Assembly: GCA_002310115.1 (NCBI GenBank)
Contig: DBYI01000016.1
Location: forward strand, 36,222-100,221
From: Ruminococcus flavefaciens
GTDB lineage: Bacteria; Bacillota; Clostridia; Oscillospirales; Ruminococcaceae
Direction of reading: 5' to 3'
Length of the DNA: 64,000 nucleotides
The first letter of the stretch is position 1, and every line of letters starts with the position of its first letter. Under the pieces are notes generated by a model. It had not been told where the DNA came from. It searched no databases and was given only the letters and a program-made list of their open reading frames with translations. The position numbers and the translations under genes are program-made. Positions 40,970-49,898 of this stretch are shown piece after piece.

Positions 40970-42082
40970 ATGAAGAGGCTGATATTTGCTTTTACAGTCG
41001 TTCTTTTATGCGGCTGTACGCGACTCAATGCTGGAAGCACTGATAAAACAACTAAAAATAGGCTTGAACTCAAATATGCAAAGGAATTTTCGGCGGAATA
41101 CCTTGATAATGGTTGTATTTTGATTTCTATCGGTGCAGACAGTTATACTATCATTCCTGAAGATGTGGAAGTTCCAGCCGATAATGGAAATTCAACGCTG
41201 ATAAAGCAGCCGGTAGAGAACGTTTATAACGCTGCTTCTTCTGCAATGGATCTTATTGATGGAACAGGAGCACTTGGAAATGTAATGATGACTTCCACAA
41301 AGTACGACGATTGGTCTTTGCCTTCAGTAAAAAATGCTATGGACAGCGGAGATATTTGCTATGTCGGTAAGTATAGTGCTCCCGATTATGAAGCTCTTAT
41401 TGAAGCAGATTGTTCTCTTGCAATTGAGTCAACCATGATATATCACAGTCCAGAGGTAAAGGAAAAGCTTGAAGAACTTGGAATTCCGGTGCTTGTTGAG
41501 CGTTCGAGCTATGAAAACGATCCACTTGGACGAATGGAGTGGATAAAGCTTTATGGCATACTTTTTAGTTGTGAGGATAAGGCAAACGAGATATTTAACA
41601 GTAGAATATCGCAGCTTGATAGCATTCTAAATGCTGAAAAAACTGATAAAAAAGCCGCATTCTTTTATGTGAATTCATCAGGTGGAGTTGTTATCCGCAA
41701 GCCGAACGACTATGTTCCTGAGATGATGAGGATGGCGGGTGGAGATTATATATTTGATAGCACTGATCTTGGAGTTGATGAAAACTCCTTATCAACAATG
41801 ACGGTTCAGCCTGAAGTCTTTTGCGAAAAGGCGTGGGATGCGGATATTCTAATTTACAACAGCACTGTTCTTGGTGAGATATCTTCACTAAACGAGCTTA
41901 CCCAAAAATATCCAATGCTTAAAGATTTTACAGCTGTAAAAAACAGAAATGTGTGGTGTACTGAAAAGAATATGTTTCAGCAAACTACAGGAGCAGCCGA
42001 TATGATCAAGGAACTTCATAGCATTTTTGTTGGTGAAGCTGATAATAAAATGGACTTTATGTATCGTCTGGAGGAGCTTTAA
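40970..42082 (+). CDS. ABC transporter substrate-binding lipoprotein (BtuF/FepB-like)
   Basis: 370 residues with lipobox LLCGC and a two-lobe periplasmic-binding fold of the helical-backbone type: ADCSLAIESTMIYHSPEVKEKLEELGIPVLVERSSYENDPLGRMEWIKLYG in outline, then MAGGDYIF. The family carries cobalamin, haem or siderophores; the riboswitch makes a corrinoid most likely. The ATG directly follows the previous stop and the stop overlaps the permease start (TAATG), so translation is coupled throughout. Confidence 0.9.
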   Translation: MKRLIFAFTVVLLCGCTRLNAGSTDKTTKNRLELKYAKEFSAEYLDNGCILISIGADSYTIIPEDVEVPADNGNSTLIKQPVENVYNAASSAMDLIDGTGALGNVMMTSTKYDDWSLPSVKNAMDSGDICYVGKYSAPDYEALIEADCSLAIESTMIYHSPEVKEKLEELGIPVLVERSSYENDPLGRMEWIKLYGILFSCEDKANEIFNSRISQLDSILNAEKTDKKAAFFYVNSSGGVVIRKPNDYVPEMMRMAGGDYIFDSTDLGVDENSLSTMTVQPEVFCEKAWDADILIYNSTVLGEISSLNELTQKYPMLKDFTAVKNRNVWCTEKNMFQQTTGAADMIKELHSIFVGEADNKMDFMYRLEEL

Positions 42083-43104
42083 TGGATTCAAGAGTAAAAC
42101 GTATAACAATAGGATATACCATACTAATTGTTCTGCTTATAGTGCTTGTTATCCTAAATATATGCGTCGGAAGTGCTGATATATTGCCAAATAGGCTGTG
42201 GAAAGCCATCCGTTTCCCTGAAAACGATAAGGTTGCTTATAACATTGTATTTGGACTACGTATACCACGTACATTTGCTGCAGTGATACTTGGTGGTGCA
42301 TTGGCTGTTGCAGGATTCCTGCTGCAAAACTTCTTTGCAAATCCTATTGCAGGTCCATATATTCTTGGAATTTCATCGGGAGCAAAGCTTACTGTTGCTA
42401 TGCTTATGGTCATATCACTTTCTAAAGGATTTGCTGCAAATTCTGCTGAAATGGTAATTGCGGCTTTTGTGGGCTCACTCATTTCGATGGGACTTATACT
42501 CCTTATTTCTGCTAAGGTACAGCGTATGTCCGTTCTTATCGTCTGTGGTGTTATGATAGGATACATATGCTCGTCAGTAACTGATCTTGTTGTGAATCTA
42601 TCGGATGATTCAAATATTGTTAATCTTCATAATTGGTCTATGGGAAGCTTTTCGGGTATTACAATGTCGGATGTTTTAACAGCAACTTGTATTATAATTC
42701 CTGCCTGCTTTTGTGCATTTATGCTCTCAAAGCCTATGAGCGCATATCAACTTGGCGAAGAATATGCACAAAATTCTGGTGTTCATATAAAAGCGTTCAG
42801 GATAACTCTTATTTTACTTTCAAGCCTGCTCGCAGCTTGTGTTACAGCGTTTGCAGGACCTGTTTCATTCGTAGGAGTAGCTGTTCCTCATTTAATAAAA
42901 AGTATATTCAGAACTGCAAAGCCTGTAATAACTTTACCTTCAAGTTTCCTTGGGGGAGCAGTTTTCTGCTTATTCTGTGATCTTATTACAAGAACACTTT
43001 TTGCACCGACTGAACTTAGTATAAGCACAGTTACATCGATTTTCGGTGCGCCTGTGGTTATATATATGCTTTTGAACAGAGAGAGGTTAAAGGAAAATGG
43101 CTGA
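42082..43104 (+). CDS. FecCD/BtuC-family permease
   Basis: 340 residues, about nine to ten membrane helices, with RIPRTFAAVILGGALAVAGFLLQ, the GSLISMGLILLISA segment and FVGVAVPHLIK, all typical of BtuC/FecCD. It forms the channel that accepts substrate from the lipoprotein above. Overlaps the ATPase gene by eight bases. Confidence 0.94.
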   Translation: MDSRVKRITIGYTILIVLLIVLVILNICVGSADILPNRLWKAIRFPENDKVAYNIVFGLRIPRTFAAVILGGALAVAGFLLQNFFANPIAGPYILGISSGAKLTVAMLMVISLSKGFAANSAEMVIAAFVGSLISMGLILLISAKVQRMSVLIVCGVMIGYICSSVTDLVVNLSDDSNIVNLHNWSMGSFSGITMSDVLTATCIIIPACFCAFMLSKPMSAYQLGEEYAQNSGVHIKAFRITLILLSSLLAACVTAFAGPVSFVGVAVPHLIKSIFRTAKPVITLPSSFLGGAVFCLFCDLITRTLFAPTELSISTVTSIFGAPVVIYMLLNRERLKENG

Positions 43105-44209
43105 AATAGTGCTCAGTACGCAAAAACTTTCCGTGGGCTATGGGAAAAAGCTTGTAATAAGCGGAATAGATATATCTGTTGAGCGTGGAAAAATACTTAC
43201 TCTCATAGGGCCTAATGGTGCAGGAAAATCTACAGTGTTGAAAACGATTTGTAGACAGCTCACACCTCTTGAGGGGACTGTTTATATTGGCAAAAATAAG
43301 CTTGAAGAATTAAGCGGAAACGAGCTTGCAAAGTGTGCTGCAGCTCTCTTAACTGGCAAGGTAAAAACTGAATATATGCGATGCAGAGATGTCGTCAAAA
43401 TGGGAAGATACCCTTATACTGGAAGACTTGGAATATTATCCGAGCATGATAAGGACAAGGTCGAAGAAGCTATAAAAAAAGTTGATATTGAGAATATTGC
43501 AGATAACGATTTTGATAGTGTGAGCGATGGTCAGCGTCAGAGAGTACTTATTGCAGGTGCGATTTGTCGTGAACCACAGATCCTGATACTGGACGAACCA
43601 TCTACATTTCTTGATATTAAATACAAGCTTGAGCTCATGGATATATTGAAAAGGCTTGCATCCGAGAAAAAAACTGCAATAATTATGTCGCTTCATGAAC
43701 TTGATCTTGCACAGCGAGTTTCTGATAAACTGCTTTGCATAAAAGGTAATCGTCCCGATAGATTTGGAACTCCTGAAGAAATATTTACAGGAGGATATTT
43801 AGAGCAACTTTACGATGTAGAAAAAGGAAGCTTATGTGAGTATTATGGAACACTAGAACTTCATCGTTCTGATGGAAATCCAAAGGTTTTTGTTATTGGC
43901 GGCGGCGGAAGTGGTATAACTGTTTACAGAAAACTGCATAGACTTGGCATTCCTTTTGCAGCAGGTGTTATTCATCAGAATGATATAGAATATCCCGTAG
44001 CTTTCGCCCTTGCAGTAAAATTAGTCTCTGAAAAAGCATTCGAACCAATTTCAGAGGAGAATTACCAGAAAGCTTTTGAAATTATGAGCAATTGTGAGTC
44101 TGTTATATGCGCTGTCGAAAGCTTCGGAACTATGAACAAGCAATGTCAGGAGCTTCTAAACGAAGCCAAAAAAGCAGGTAAGCTTGTTGAAGGAGCTTTT
44201 GATGAATAA
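43097..44209 (+). CDS. BtuD-like ABC ATPase with extra C-terminal domain
   Basis: 370 residues. The first 255 are a normal importer ATPase: Walker A GPNGAGKST, Q-loop region, signature VSDGQRQ (Asp in place of the usual Gly), Walker B ILILDEPS and H-loop SLHEL. The last 110 or so residues form an added Rossmann-like domain starting KVFVIGGGGSGITVYRKLHRLGIP and ending EAKKAGKLVEGAF. I recall that such extensions occur in other gut Clostridia, but I know no assigned function; corrinoid or nucleotide binding is a guess. Confidence 0.9.
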   Translation: MAEIVLSTQKLSVGYGKKLVISGIDISVERGKILTLIGPNGAGKSTVLKTICRQLTPLEGTVYIGKNKLEELSGNELAKCAAALLTGKVKTEYMRCRDVVKMGRYPYTGRLGILSEHDKDKVEEAIKKVDIENIADNDFDSVSDGQRQRVLIAGAICREPQILILDEPSTFLDIKYKLELMDILKRLASEKKTAIIMSLHELDLAQRVSDKLLCIKGNRPDRFGTPEEIFTGGYLEQLYDVEKGSLCEYYGTLELHRSDGNPKVFVIGGGGSGITVYRKLHRLGIPFAAGVIHQNDIEYPVAFALAVKLVSEKAFEPISEENYQKAFEIMSNCESVICAVESFGTMNKQCQELLNEAKKAGKLVEGAFDE

Positions 44210-45140
44210 TAGAGAAATATTGAAAAACAAAACCGTAGTTTTTGTACTTGCAATGTTATGCTGTCTGTTGTGGGGAAGTGCTTTCCCGTGTATAAAATTG
44301 GGATGCATGTTTTCACATATAGCGTCTGATGACACATTTTCGCAGATTTTATATGCAGGACTGAGATTTATACTTGCAGGAGTTTTAGCTCTTGTTATCG
44401 GTAGTTATATTGCTCATAATCCCCTTATCATAAAGAAAAAATCTCTTCATAAGGCTTTCAGACTCTCTCTTTTTCAAACGATACTGCAATATACTTTCTT
44501 TTATATTGGATTATCCAGAAGCACAGGCATGAAAAGTTCTATAATAACAGCTTCAAATGTATTCATGTCAATAATAGTTGCAGCACTTGTTTTTAGAACG
44601 GAAAAGCTGACTTTTCGTAAAATATGCGGCTGTATAGTTGGCTTTTCAGGAATAATTCTCATGAATTTGAATGGAATGAGCGGAGGATTCAGACTGACAG
44701 GAGAGGGGTTTGTTTTTCTGTCAGCTCTTTCATATGCATTTTCTTCAGCGCTAATAAAACGCTATTCAAAAGATGAGGACCCTGTTTTGCTAAGCGGCTG
44801 GCAGTTCATGATAGGCGGTGTTTTCATGACATTTATCGGATTCATATTCGGAGGCAGGATTAGCGTTATTAACACTGAAGGAGTATCAATGCTCATATAC
44901 CTTGCATTTGTATCTGCAACTGCTTTTTCTGTCTGGGGAACACTGATAAAGTACAATAATGTGTCAACAGTCTCGGTTTTTGGGTTTATGAACCCTATTT
45001 TCGGAGTCGTATTGTCATATTTAATACTATCGGAGAAAAGCCCGTCTGGATTTTTATTTACAACTGTGGCAATTTTGCTTGTAACTGTGGGAATAATAAT
45101 AGTAAATATTCCTCCAATGAAAACTAATATAGATACGTAA
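44202..45140 (+). CDS. EamA/DMT-family transporter
   Basis: 312 residues, ten membrane helices in two EamA repeats (LLWGSAFPCIKLG in the first; SALSYAFSSALIKRYSK in the second). The family exports or imports small metabolites. It overlaps the ATPase gene by eight bases and has AAGGAG at six bases, so it belongs to the cobalamin-controlled operon; a role with corrinoid building blocks or degradation products is possible but unproven. Confidence 0.9.
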   Translation: MNNREILKNKTVVFVLAMLCCLLWGSAFPCIKLGCMFSHIASDDTFSQILYAGLRFILAGVLALVIGSYIAHNPLIIKKKSLHKAFRLSLFQTILQYTFFYIGLSRSTGMKSSIITASNVFMSIIVAALVFRTEKLTFRKICGCIVGFSGIILMNLNGMSGGFRLTGEGFVFLSALSYAFSSALIKRYSKDEDPVLLSGWQFMIGGVFMTFIGFIFGGRISVINTEGVSMLIYLAFVSATAFSVWGTLIKYNNVSTVSVFGFMNPIFGVVLSYLILSEKSPSGFLFTTVAILLVTVGIIIVNIPPMKTNIDT

Positions 45141-45174
45141 AAAGAGTCCATCATCAATTTGATGGACTCTTTTT
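45139..45174 (+). terminator. terminator of the cobalamin operon
   Basis: AAAAGAGTCCATCA and TGATGGACTCTTTTT arms, strong; overlaps the stop of the DMT gene. Confidence 0.92.
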
Positions 45175-45224
45175 AAAGATTTATGTGATTGTAGAGAACA
45201 ATACTGTTGATAGAAATAATTATG

Positions 45225-46442
45225 TTATATTACAAAATTCAAAGGCATACCGTTTTTCATTATTGCGTGAATTTCACCTTGTATCAGTGGCATTAGATAG
45301 TCATAAGCTGGTGCTAAAACGTTGTTTCCTGCTTCGTTTATCCATTCCTTTGGGAAAAACTTTTCGGAGTTGGCAGCTTTTTCTGCGGCTACAGTATCTA
45401 TTTTGTAGCTATATGGCATATTCGATTCTCGAACAAATGTCATCATACAGCCAGATTTTCCGTCGAGTCCTGCTTTGACAGCAGCCATTCCGATAGCCTC
45501 AGATGACTGGATATCTTCTAGCGAAGCTATATGTGAGCTGCATCTTTGCATAACATTCAGCTCGATAGATCGGACTTTACAGCCAATTTCAGACGCAATA
45601 AGTTTTTCAAGAAACTTACCTATACCAGAAAGATAGCTATGACCAAATACGTCCTTAAGTCCTGATTGATATTCTTCGGAGGCAAACTTGCCTTCCTCAG
45701 TTTTTACACCTTCGGAAACAACTACGATAACGGCTCTGTGCTTTTTCATTTCTCCCTTTACATCGGACAAAAATCTCTCGGTACTGAATGTTGTTTCAGG
45801 TAGGTAAATCAGATGAGGAGCGCATTCGCCATTAGCTCTGATACAGCATGATGCAGCTGCTAGCCAGCCTGCGTGACGTCCCATGGTCTCGATAATTGTA
45901 ACAGACGGTATACTGTAAACGTTGCTGTCGCGAGTTATTTCCTGGACTGTGGCTGCAACATATTTTGCAGCAGAGCCGAATCCAGGAGAATGGTCTGTTT
46001 CACAAAGGTCGTTGTCGATAGTTTTAGGTATACCTATTATCTTTAAGTCGTCTATTTTTTTATCACGTAGATATGAAGAATACTTAGCAACTGTATCCAT
46101 TGAATCGTTACCACCGATATAAAAGAACATTCTTATATCTCGGCTTCTGAGAACTTCTGTAATTCGTTCGAATATTTCAGAATTTTCTGTATGGTCGGGT
46201 AACTTTCTCCTGCATGAACCAAGAACTGCAGATGGAGTTCTTAGAAGAAGCTGATAGCTTACGTCGCTTGAGATCTTTTCCGAAAGATCTACCATTTCAT
46301 CGTTGATAACGCCCTCAATACCATTTAGTACACCGTAAACCGTGTCGATCGCGTCGATATGTTGGGATGCGCTATAAACTCCAGCAAGAGAAGCGTTAAT
46401 TGCGCATGTTGGGCCTCCTGATTGTGCAATAGCAATATTCAT
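45225..46442 (-). CDS. phosphofructokinase, probably diphosphate-dependent
   Basis: 405 residues of the PfkA fold. The donor-site motifs point to diphosphate rather than ATP: GGNDS (Asp at the second position instead of Gly of GGDGS) and PKTIDND (Lys instead of Gly of PGTIDND). The first residue of that motif is Asn instead of the usual Asp. Others: ETMGRHAGWLA and RPSxN-like REL. Catalyses reversible fructose 6-phosphate phosphorylation. No Shine-Dalgarno precedes its ATG; see the short upstream reading frame. It is between cobalamin genes but on the opposite strand. Confidence 0.9.
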   Translation of the reverse strand: MNIAIAQSGGPTCAINASLAGVYSASQHIDAIDTVYGVLNGIEGVINDEMVDLSEKISSDVSYQLLLRTPSAVLGSCRRKLPDHTENSEIFERITEVLRSRDIRMFFYIGGNDSMDTVAKYSSYLRDKKIDDLKIIGIPKTIDNDLCETDHSPGFGSAAKYVAATVQEITRDSNVYSIPSVTIIETMGRHAGWLAAASCCIRANGECAPHLIYLPETTFSTERFLSDVKGEMKKHRAVIVVVSEGVKTEEGKFASEEYQSGLKDVFGHSYLSGIGKFLEKLIASEIGCKVRSIELNVMQRCSSHIASLEDIQSSEAIGMAAVKAGLDGKSGCMMTFVRESNMPYSYKIDTVAAEKAANSEKFFPKEWINEAGNNVLAPAYDYLMPLIQGEIHAIMKNGMPLNFVI

Positions 46443-46446
46443 ATTT

Positions 46447-46494
46447 TTAATTTATTTGACTGAGCAATATCCCGAACTCAGCCATTCCTCCCAT
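46447..46494 (-). CDS. 15-codon leader reading frame before phosphofructokinase
   Basis: MGGMAEFGILLSQIN, with GAAAGG (complement of 46503-46508) eight bases upstream and a stop four bases before the phosphofructokinase ATG. That ATG itself lacks a ribosome-binding site, so re-initiation from this leader is likely. The start fits a TSS near 46514. Confidence 0.45.
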   Translation of the reverse strand: MGGMAEFGILLSQIN

Positions 46495-46520
46495 AAGTTC
46501 AGCCTTTCGACTGTAATATA

Positions 46521-46550
46521 ATTATATCATATGTGGAATAGCCAAATCAA
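46521..46550 (-). promoter_or_regulatory. phosphofructokinase promoter
   Basis: On the minus strand TTGATT (complement of 46545-46550), 18 bases, TATAAT (complement of 46521-46526). Confidence 0.75.
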
Positions 46551-46640
46551 TAATTAGAACCGCCAAAATAATTCAAGCCAAAATCGCAATATTTGAACAA
46601 AAGAGCAATAAATGCATAGTGGATAGCAATTATTGGTAAA

Positions 46641-47429
46641 TCAGATAAGTCCGAAATGCTTCAAAGCATTTGCTATACCGTCTTCTTCTATGGGTGTTGT
46701 AATGTAAGAAACATAGGGATATATCCTCTCAGCACCACCCATTGCAATACTATTAGGGACAGCTTCAAGCATTGGCAGATCGTTCATGCTGTCACCGATA
46801 GCGTAGGCTTTTTCGATTGATATGCCAAGCTTTGAAAGTATAAACTCGATACCTGTTGCTTTTGAATAGCCTAATGGAACGTTTTCATAAAAACCGCCAC
46901 CACGATCGATGATAGAGAAGCTTTTTCCTATCTCTCTTCTGAAAAGCTCCATATCGCTGTTAGGATTTGTCCATATAACAAATTTGTCGAATCCAAAATC
47001 CTCGTCTTCAACTCTGCCGCTTATGTCAATACCATTGTCCACAAATACTTCCATGAAAGAGTCAAATCCCTCGCAATTCGGTGCTTTATCATCGAAGAAA
47101 TAACCGTTAGTATGTTCATATACAGGTGTAACACGACATTTTCTCATGAGCGTGGCTATATTTCTGCATTCGCTTTGTTCGATAGTTCTAGAAAAAAGAA
47201 TTTTACCTTCGTATTCGATATATGTACCGCAGCCACAAATGTAGCCGTCAAAGCCAAGTTCTTTGATTTTAGGGCTGATGTTGAATGCTGTTCTTCCTGA
47301 ATTGATAAAGGTCAGATTACCGTTCTTTCTTGTCTGCGCTATTGCATTACGTGTACTAATAGGTATTATCGCCCTTTCATCCTCTGTGGCGATGGTCCCG
47401 TCAATGTCAAAAAAAATAATTGAACTCAT
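46641..47429 (-). CDS. Cof-type HAD-superfamily phosphatase
   Basis: 262 residues. Motif I FDIDGTIATED with both aspartates, motif II INSGR, and motif IV AIGDSMNDLPML are complete; a type IIB cap lies between. Such enzymes hydrolyse sugar phosphates or flavin-type phosphates; substrate unknown. Good ribosome-binding site (AAGGAG). Stands apart from both neighbours. Confidence 0.92.
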   Translation of the reverse strand: MSSIIFFDIDGTIATEDERAIIPISTRNAIAQTRKNGNLTFINSGRTAFNISPKIKELGFDGYICGCGTYIEYEGKILFSRTIEQSECRNIATLMRKCRVTPVYEHTNGYFFDDKAPNCEGFDSFMEVFVDNGIDISGRVEDEDFGFDKFVIWTNPNSDMELFRREIGKSFSIIDRGGGFYENVPLGYSKATGIEFILSKLGISIEKAYAIGDSMNDLPMLEAVPNSIAMGGAERIYPYVSYITTPIEEDGIANALKHFGLI

Positions 47430-47489
47430 TAAAACACTCCTTTTTCATACAATAAACATTATATTATCTTGAGATAATAATGTCAAGCC

Positions 47490-47518
47490 TTGATAAAATC
47501 TGAGTAGCATGATATAAT
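47490..47518 (+). promoter_or_regulatory. promoter of the adenosyltransferase gene
   Basis: TTGATA (47490-47495), 17 bases, TATAAT (47513-47518). No cobalamin riboswitch is present here. Confidence 0.8.
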
Positions 47519-47553
47519 AATTATGATATTGGATTAAAATCGAGGTGAAATTA

Positions 47554-48069
47554 GTGCTTCATATTTATTGTGGTAACGGAAAAGGCAAAACCACTGCCGC
47601 TGTTGGACTGACTGTACGCGCCAATGGTTCATGCATGAAAACAGCTTTTTTACAGTTCTTGAAAAATGGTACTTCTTCCGAGGTTAATGTTCTTGGAAAG
47701 CTTGAAAATAATACTGTTATTTGTTGCAAGGAGTGTACAAAGTTTACATTTCAGATGAATAATGAGGAAAAACAGTTGATAACGGCTGTACATAACGATA
47801 TGCTGGAAAAAGCTATGGCACTCATTGAAACTGAAAATGTTCAGCTCATAGTTCTTGACGAATTCCTTGACGCATACGAAAAAAAGCTGATAGATATAAA
47901 ACTTGCTGAAAGCTTTATAAGGAATTATTCATATAAAGTTGAAATAGTTATAACAGGAAGAAAAACGACAGATTTTTTCTTGGAAGTCGCTGATTATGTT
48001 ACGGAAATGAAAGCTGTGAAGCACCCATATCAGAAGGGAATAACTGCTAGACAGGGCATAGAATATTAA
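47554..48069 (+). CDS. cobO: cob(I)alamin adenosyltransferase, CobO/BtuR type
   Basis: About 171 residues. P-loop GNGKGKTTAAVGL at the N-terminus, LIVLDEFLDA and VITGRKTTDFFLEVADYVTEM match CobO/BtuR, which transfers the 5'-deoxyadenosyl group of ATP to cobalt. The usual CobO N-terminal extension is absent. GTG at 47554 is nine bases from GAGG; the GTG at 47545 is too close. With the importer upstream it would activate captured corrinoids. Confidence 0.93.
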   Translation: MLHIYCGNGKGKTTAAVGLTVRANGSCMKTAFLQFLKNGTSSEVNVLGKLENNTVICCKECTKFTFQMNNEEKQLITAVHNDMLEKAMALIETENVQLIVLDEFLDAYEKKLIDIKLAESFIRNYSYKVEIVITGRKTTDFFLEVADYVTEMKAVKHPYQKGITARQGIEY

Positions 48070-48094
48070 TAACAATGGTTAAAACGTATTTTCG

Positions 48095-48123
48095 TTGCTT
48101 TTCCCTTTGAATTATGATATAAT
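48095..48123 (+). promoter_or_regulatory. promoter of the two-component pair
   Basis: TTGCTT (48095-48100), 17 bases, TATAAT (48118-48123). Confidence 0.7.
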
Positions 48124-48178
48124 GTTCATAATTAATATGGGAAAATTTTCCGATTTATATGAACGGAGTTGAATTGCA

Positions 48179-48850
48179 TTGAACAAGATATTGCTTGTAG
48201 AGGATGATAACGAAATAATAGACAATCTTATAGAATTTCTCTCAAAAGAGGAATTCATCGTAAAAAACGCTAAAGGACAGAATGCTGCAATAGAACTAGT
48301 TGAAAATGAAACCTTTGATCTTGTACTGCTTGATGTATCACTTGCAGATGGAAATGGATTTGCTGTATGTTCAGCTATAAAATCCAAAACCTGTCTGCCA
48401 GTTATTTTTTTGACAGCTTCTGGTGATGAGTTCAGCACAGTCACAGGATTTGATCTTGGAGCAGACGACTACATAGCAAAGCCATTCCGCCCGCGCGAAC
48501 TTATATCACGTATTAAGAATGTCCTCAGGCTGACTGGTACTACGGGAAGTATTACTCAGCTCGGTGATGTTATGGTGGATACTGTAAAGGGGACTGCAAG
48601 CAAGAAAGGAAAAGATCTTTTCCTTTCAGCACTTGAGTACAGGCTGCTCCTTGTATTTATTAACAACAGGGGAGCTGTTATGACAAGAACGAAGCTTCTT
48701 GAGTCTATATGGGACATAGCAGGAGATTTTGTCAATGATAATACACTTACCGTGTACATAAAACGTCTTCGCGAAAAAATAGAGGATGATCCTCAGAATC
48801 CCGAAATAATCAAGACTGTAAGAGGACTTGGATATAAGGTGGATGCATGA
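48179..48850 (+). CDS. OmpR-family response regulator
   Basis: 223 residues. Receiver domain with the phospho-acceptor in DLVLLDVSLADGNGF and Lys in YIAKPF; C-terminal winged helix (MTRTKLLESIWDIAGDFVNDNTLTVYIKRLREKIEDD). Starts with TTG behind CGGAG. Coupled to the kinase by an ATGATG overlap. Likely activates the ABC operon downstream; see the direct repeats at 49899-49920. Confidence 0.94.
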   Translation: MNKILLVEDDNEIIDNLIEFLSKEEFIVKNAKGQNAAIELVENETFDLVLLDVSLADGNGFAVCSAIKSKTCLPVIFLTASGDEFSTVTGFDLGADDYIAKPFRPRELISRIKNVLRLTGTTGSITQLGDVMVDTVKGTASKKGKDLFLSALEYRLLLVFINNRGAVMTRTKLLESIWDIAGDFVNDNTLTVYIKRLREKIEDDPQNPEIIKTVRGLGYKVDA

Positions 48851-49854
48851 TGAATGTCTTAAGAAACAAAGAAGTACTCGATTCGCTTAAAGTGTTTGCT
48901 TTTATATCCATTATTTCGCTTATAGTAGCATGGATTTACGATAAAAGAATTATAATACCCGTTTTTTGTGTTTGTCTTGCTTTTTGCATAATTCATTTTA
49001 TCACTGTTTGGTACAGATATAAGAAAATTTCGGAGCTTTCTAAGAAGATAAACAGTATACTTCATGGTGATGAAGGCATAAGTATCGAAAACTGCTACGA
49101 GGGTGAACTTGCACTGCTTAGTAGTGAGATTTATAAGATGACAGTAATGTTAAGAGAGCAGAAATCCAAGCTTATGGACGACAAGATGTACCTTGCAGAT
49201 CTTCTCGCTGATATTTCCCATCAGATAAGAACTCCACTAACATCTATAAATATACTTATTTCCATGCTGTCTGAGCCTGATATAACCTATGAAAAGCGAG
49301 AGCAAACAGTTCATAAGTTGTATGGTCTGCTTTCACGTATAGACTGGCTCATTACCGCACTTCTTAAGCTTTCGAAGCTCGATGCAGGTACCGTAAAATT
49401 CAAAAAAGAACCAATCGCCATGCAAGAGCTCCTAGACAAAGCGTGTATGCCCGTTCGCGTTCCCATAGATATTCGTGGTCAGCAACTTAATATCGAGTCT
49501 GATGGTGAGTTGTGTTGCGATATTGCATGGAGCTGTGAGGCTATTGGAAATATTGTAAAAAATTGCATGGAGCATACACCCGATGGCGGTAAAATAACAA
49601 TCGTTGGTACTCATAATCCGCTGTATTCAGAGATAAGGATATGCGATAGCGGAAGTGGCATTTCAAAAGATGATCTTCCACATATATTTGAAAGATTCTA
49701 TAAGGGTAAGGATTCCGAGGATAAAGGAGGATTCGGAATAGGACTAGCTCTTGCAAGAATGATAATCACTGAGCAGAATGGAACTCTCAAGGCGGAGAAT
49801 TCTTCTGAGGGCGGAGCAGTGTTCACTGTAAGATTTTATGAAAGTACAGTCTAG
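48847..49854 (+). CDS. sensor histidine kinase with two membrane helices
   Basis: 335 residues. Two membrane helices near the N-terminus with almost no loop between (VFAFISIISLIVAWIY, then IIIPVFCVCLAFCIIHFI), so no extracellular sensor; this is the intramembrane-sensing layout of kinases that detect through an ABC transporter. DISHQIRTPLTS carries the phosphorylated His; NIVKNCMEHTP and ICDSGSGI, GFGIGLALA are the ATP-binding boxes. Confidence 0.94.
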   Translation: MMNVLRNKEVLDSLKVFAFISIISLIVAWIYDKRIIIPVFCVCLAFCIIHFITVWYRYKKISELSKKINSILHGDEGISIENCYEGELALLSSEIYKMTVMLREQKSKLMDDKMYLADLLADISHQIRTPLTSINILISMLSEPDITYEKREQTVHKLYGLLSRIDWLITALLKLSKLDAGTVKFKKEPIAMQELLDKACMPVRVPIDIRGQQLNIESDGELCCDIAWSCEAIGNIVKNCMEHTPDGGKITIVGTHNPLYSEIRICDSGSGISKDDLPHIFERFYKGKDSEDKGGFGIGLALARMIITEQNGTLKAENSSEGGAVFTVRFYESTV

Positions 49855-49878
49855 GCGGAGAAATTTCTCCGCTTTTTT
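49855..49878 (+). terminator. terminator after the two-component genes
   Basis: GCGGAGAAATTTCTCCGC palindrome followed by six T residues. Confidence 0.9.
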
Positions 49879-49898
49879 ATGTGACATTTTTGTTATTT

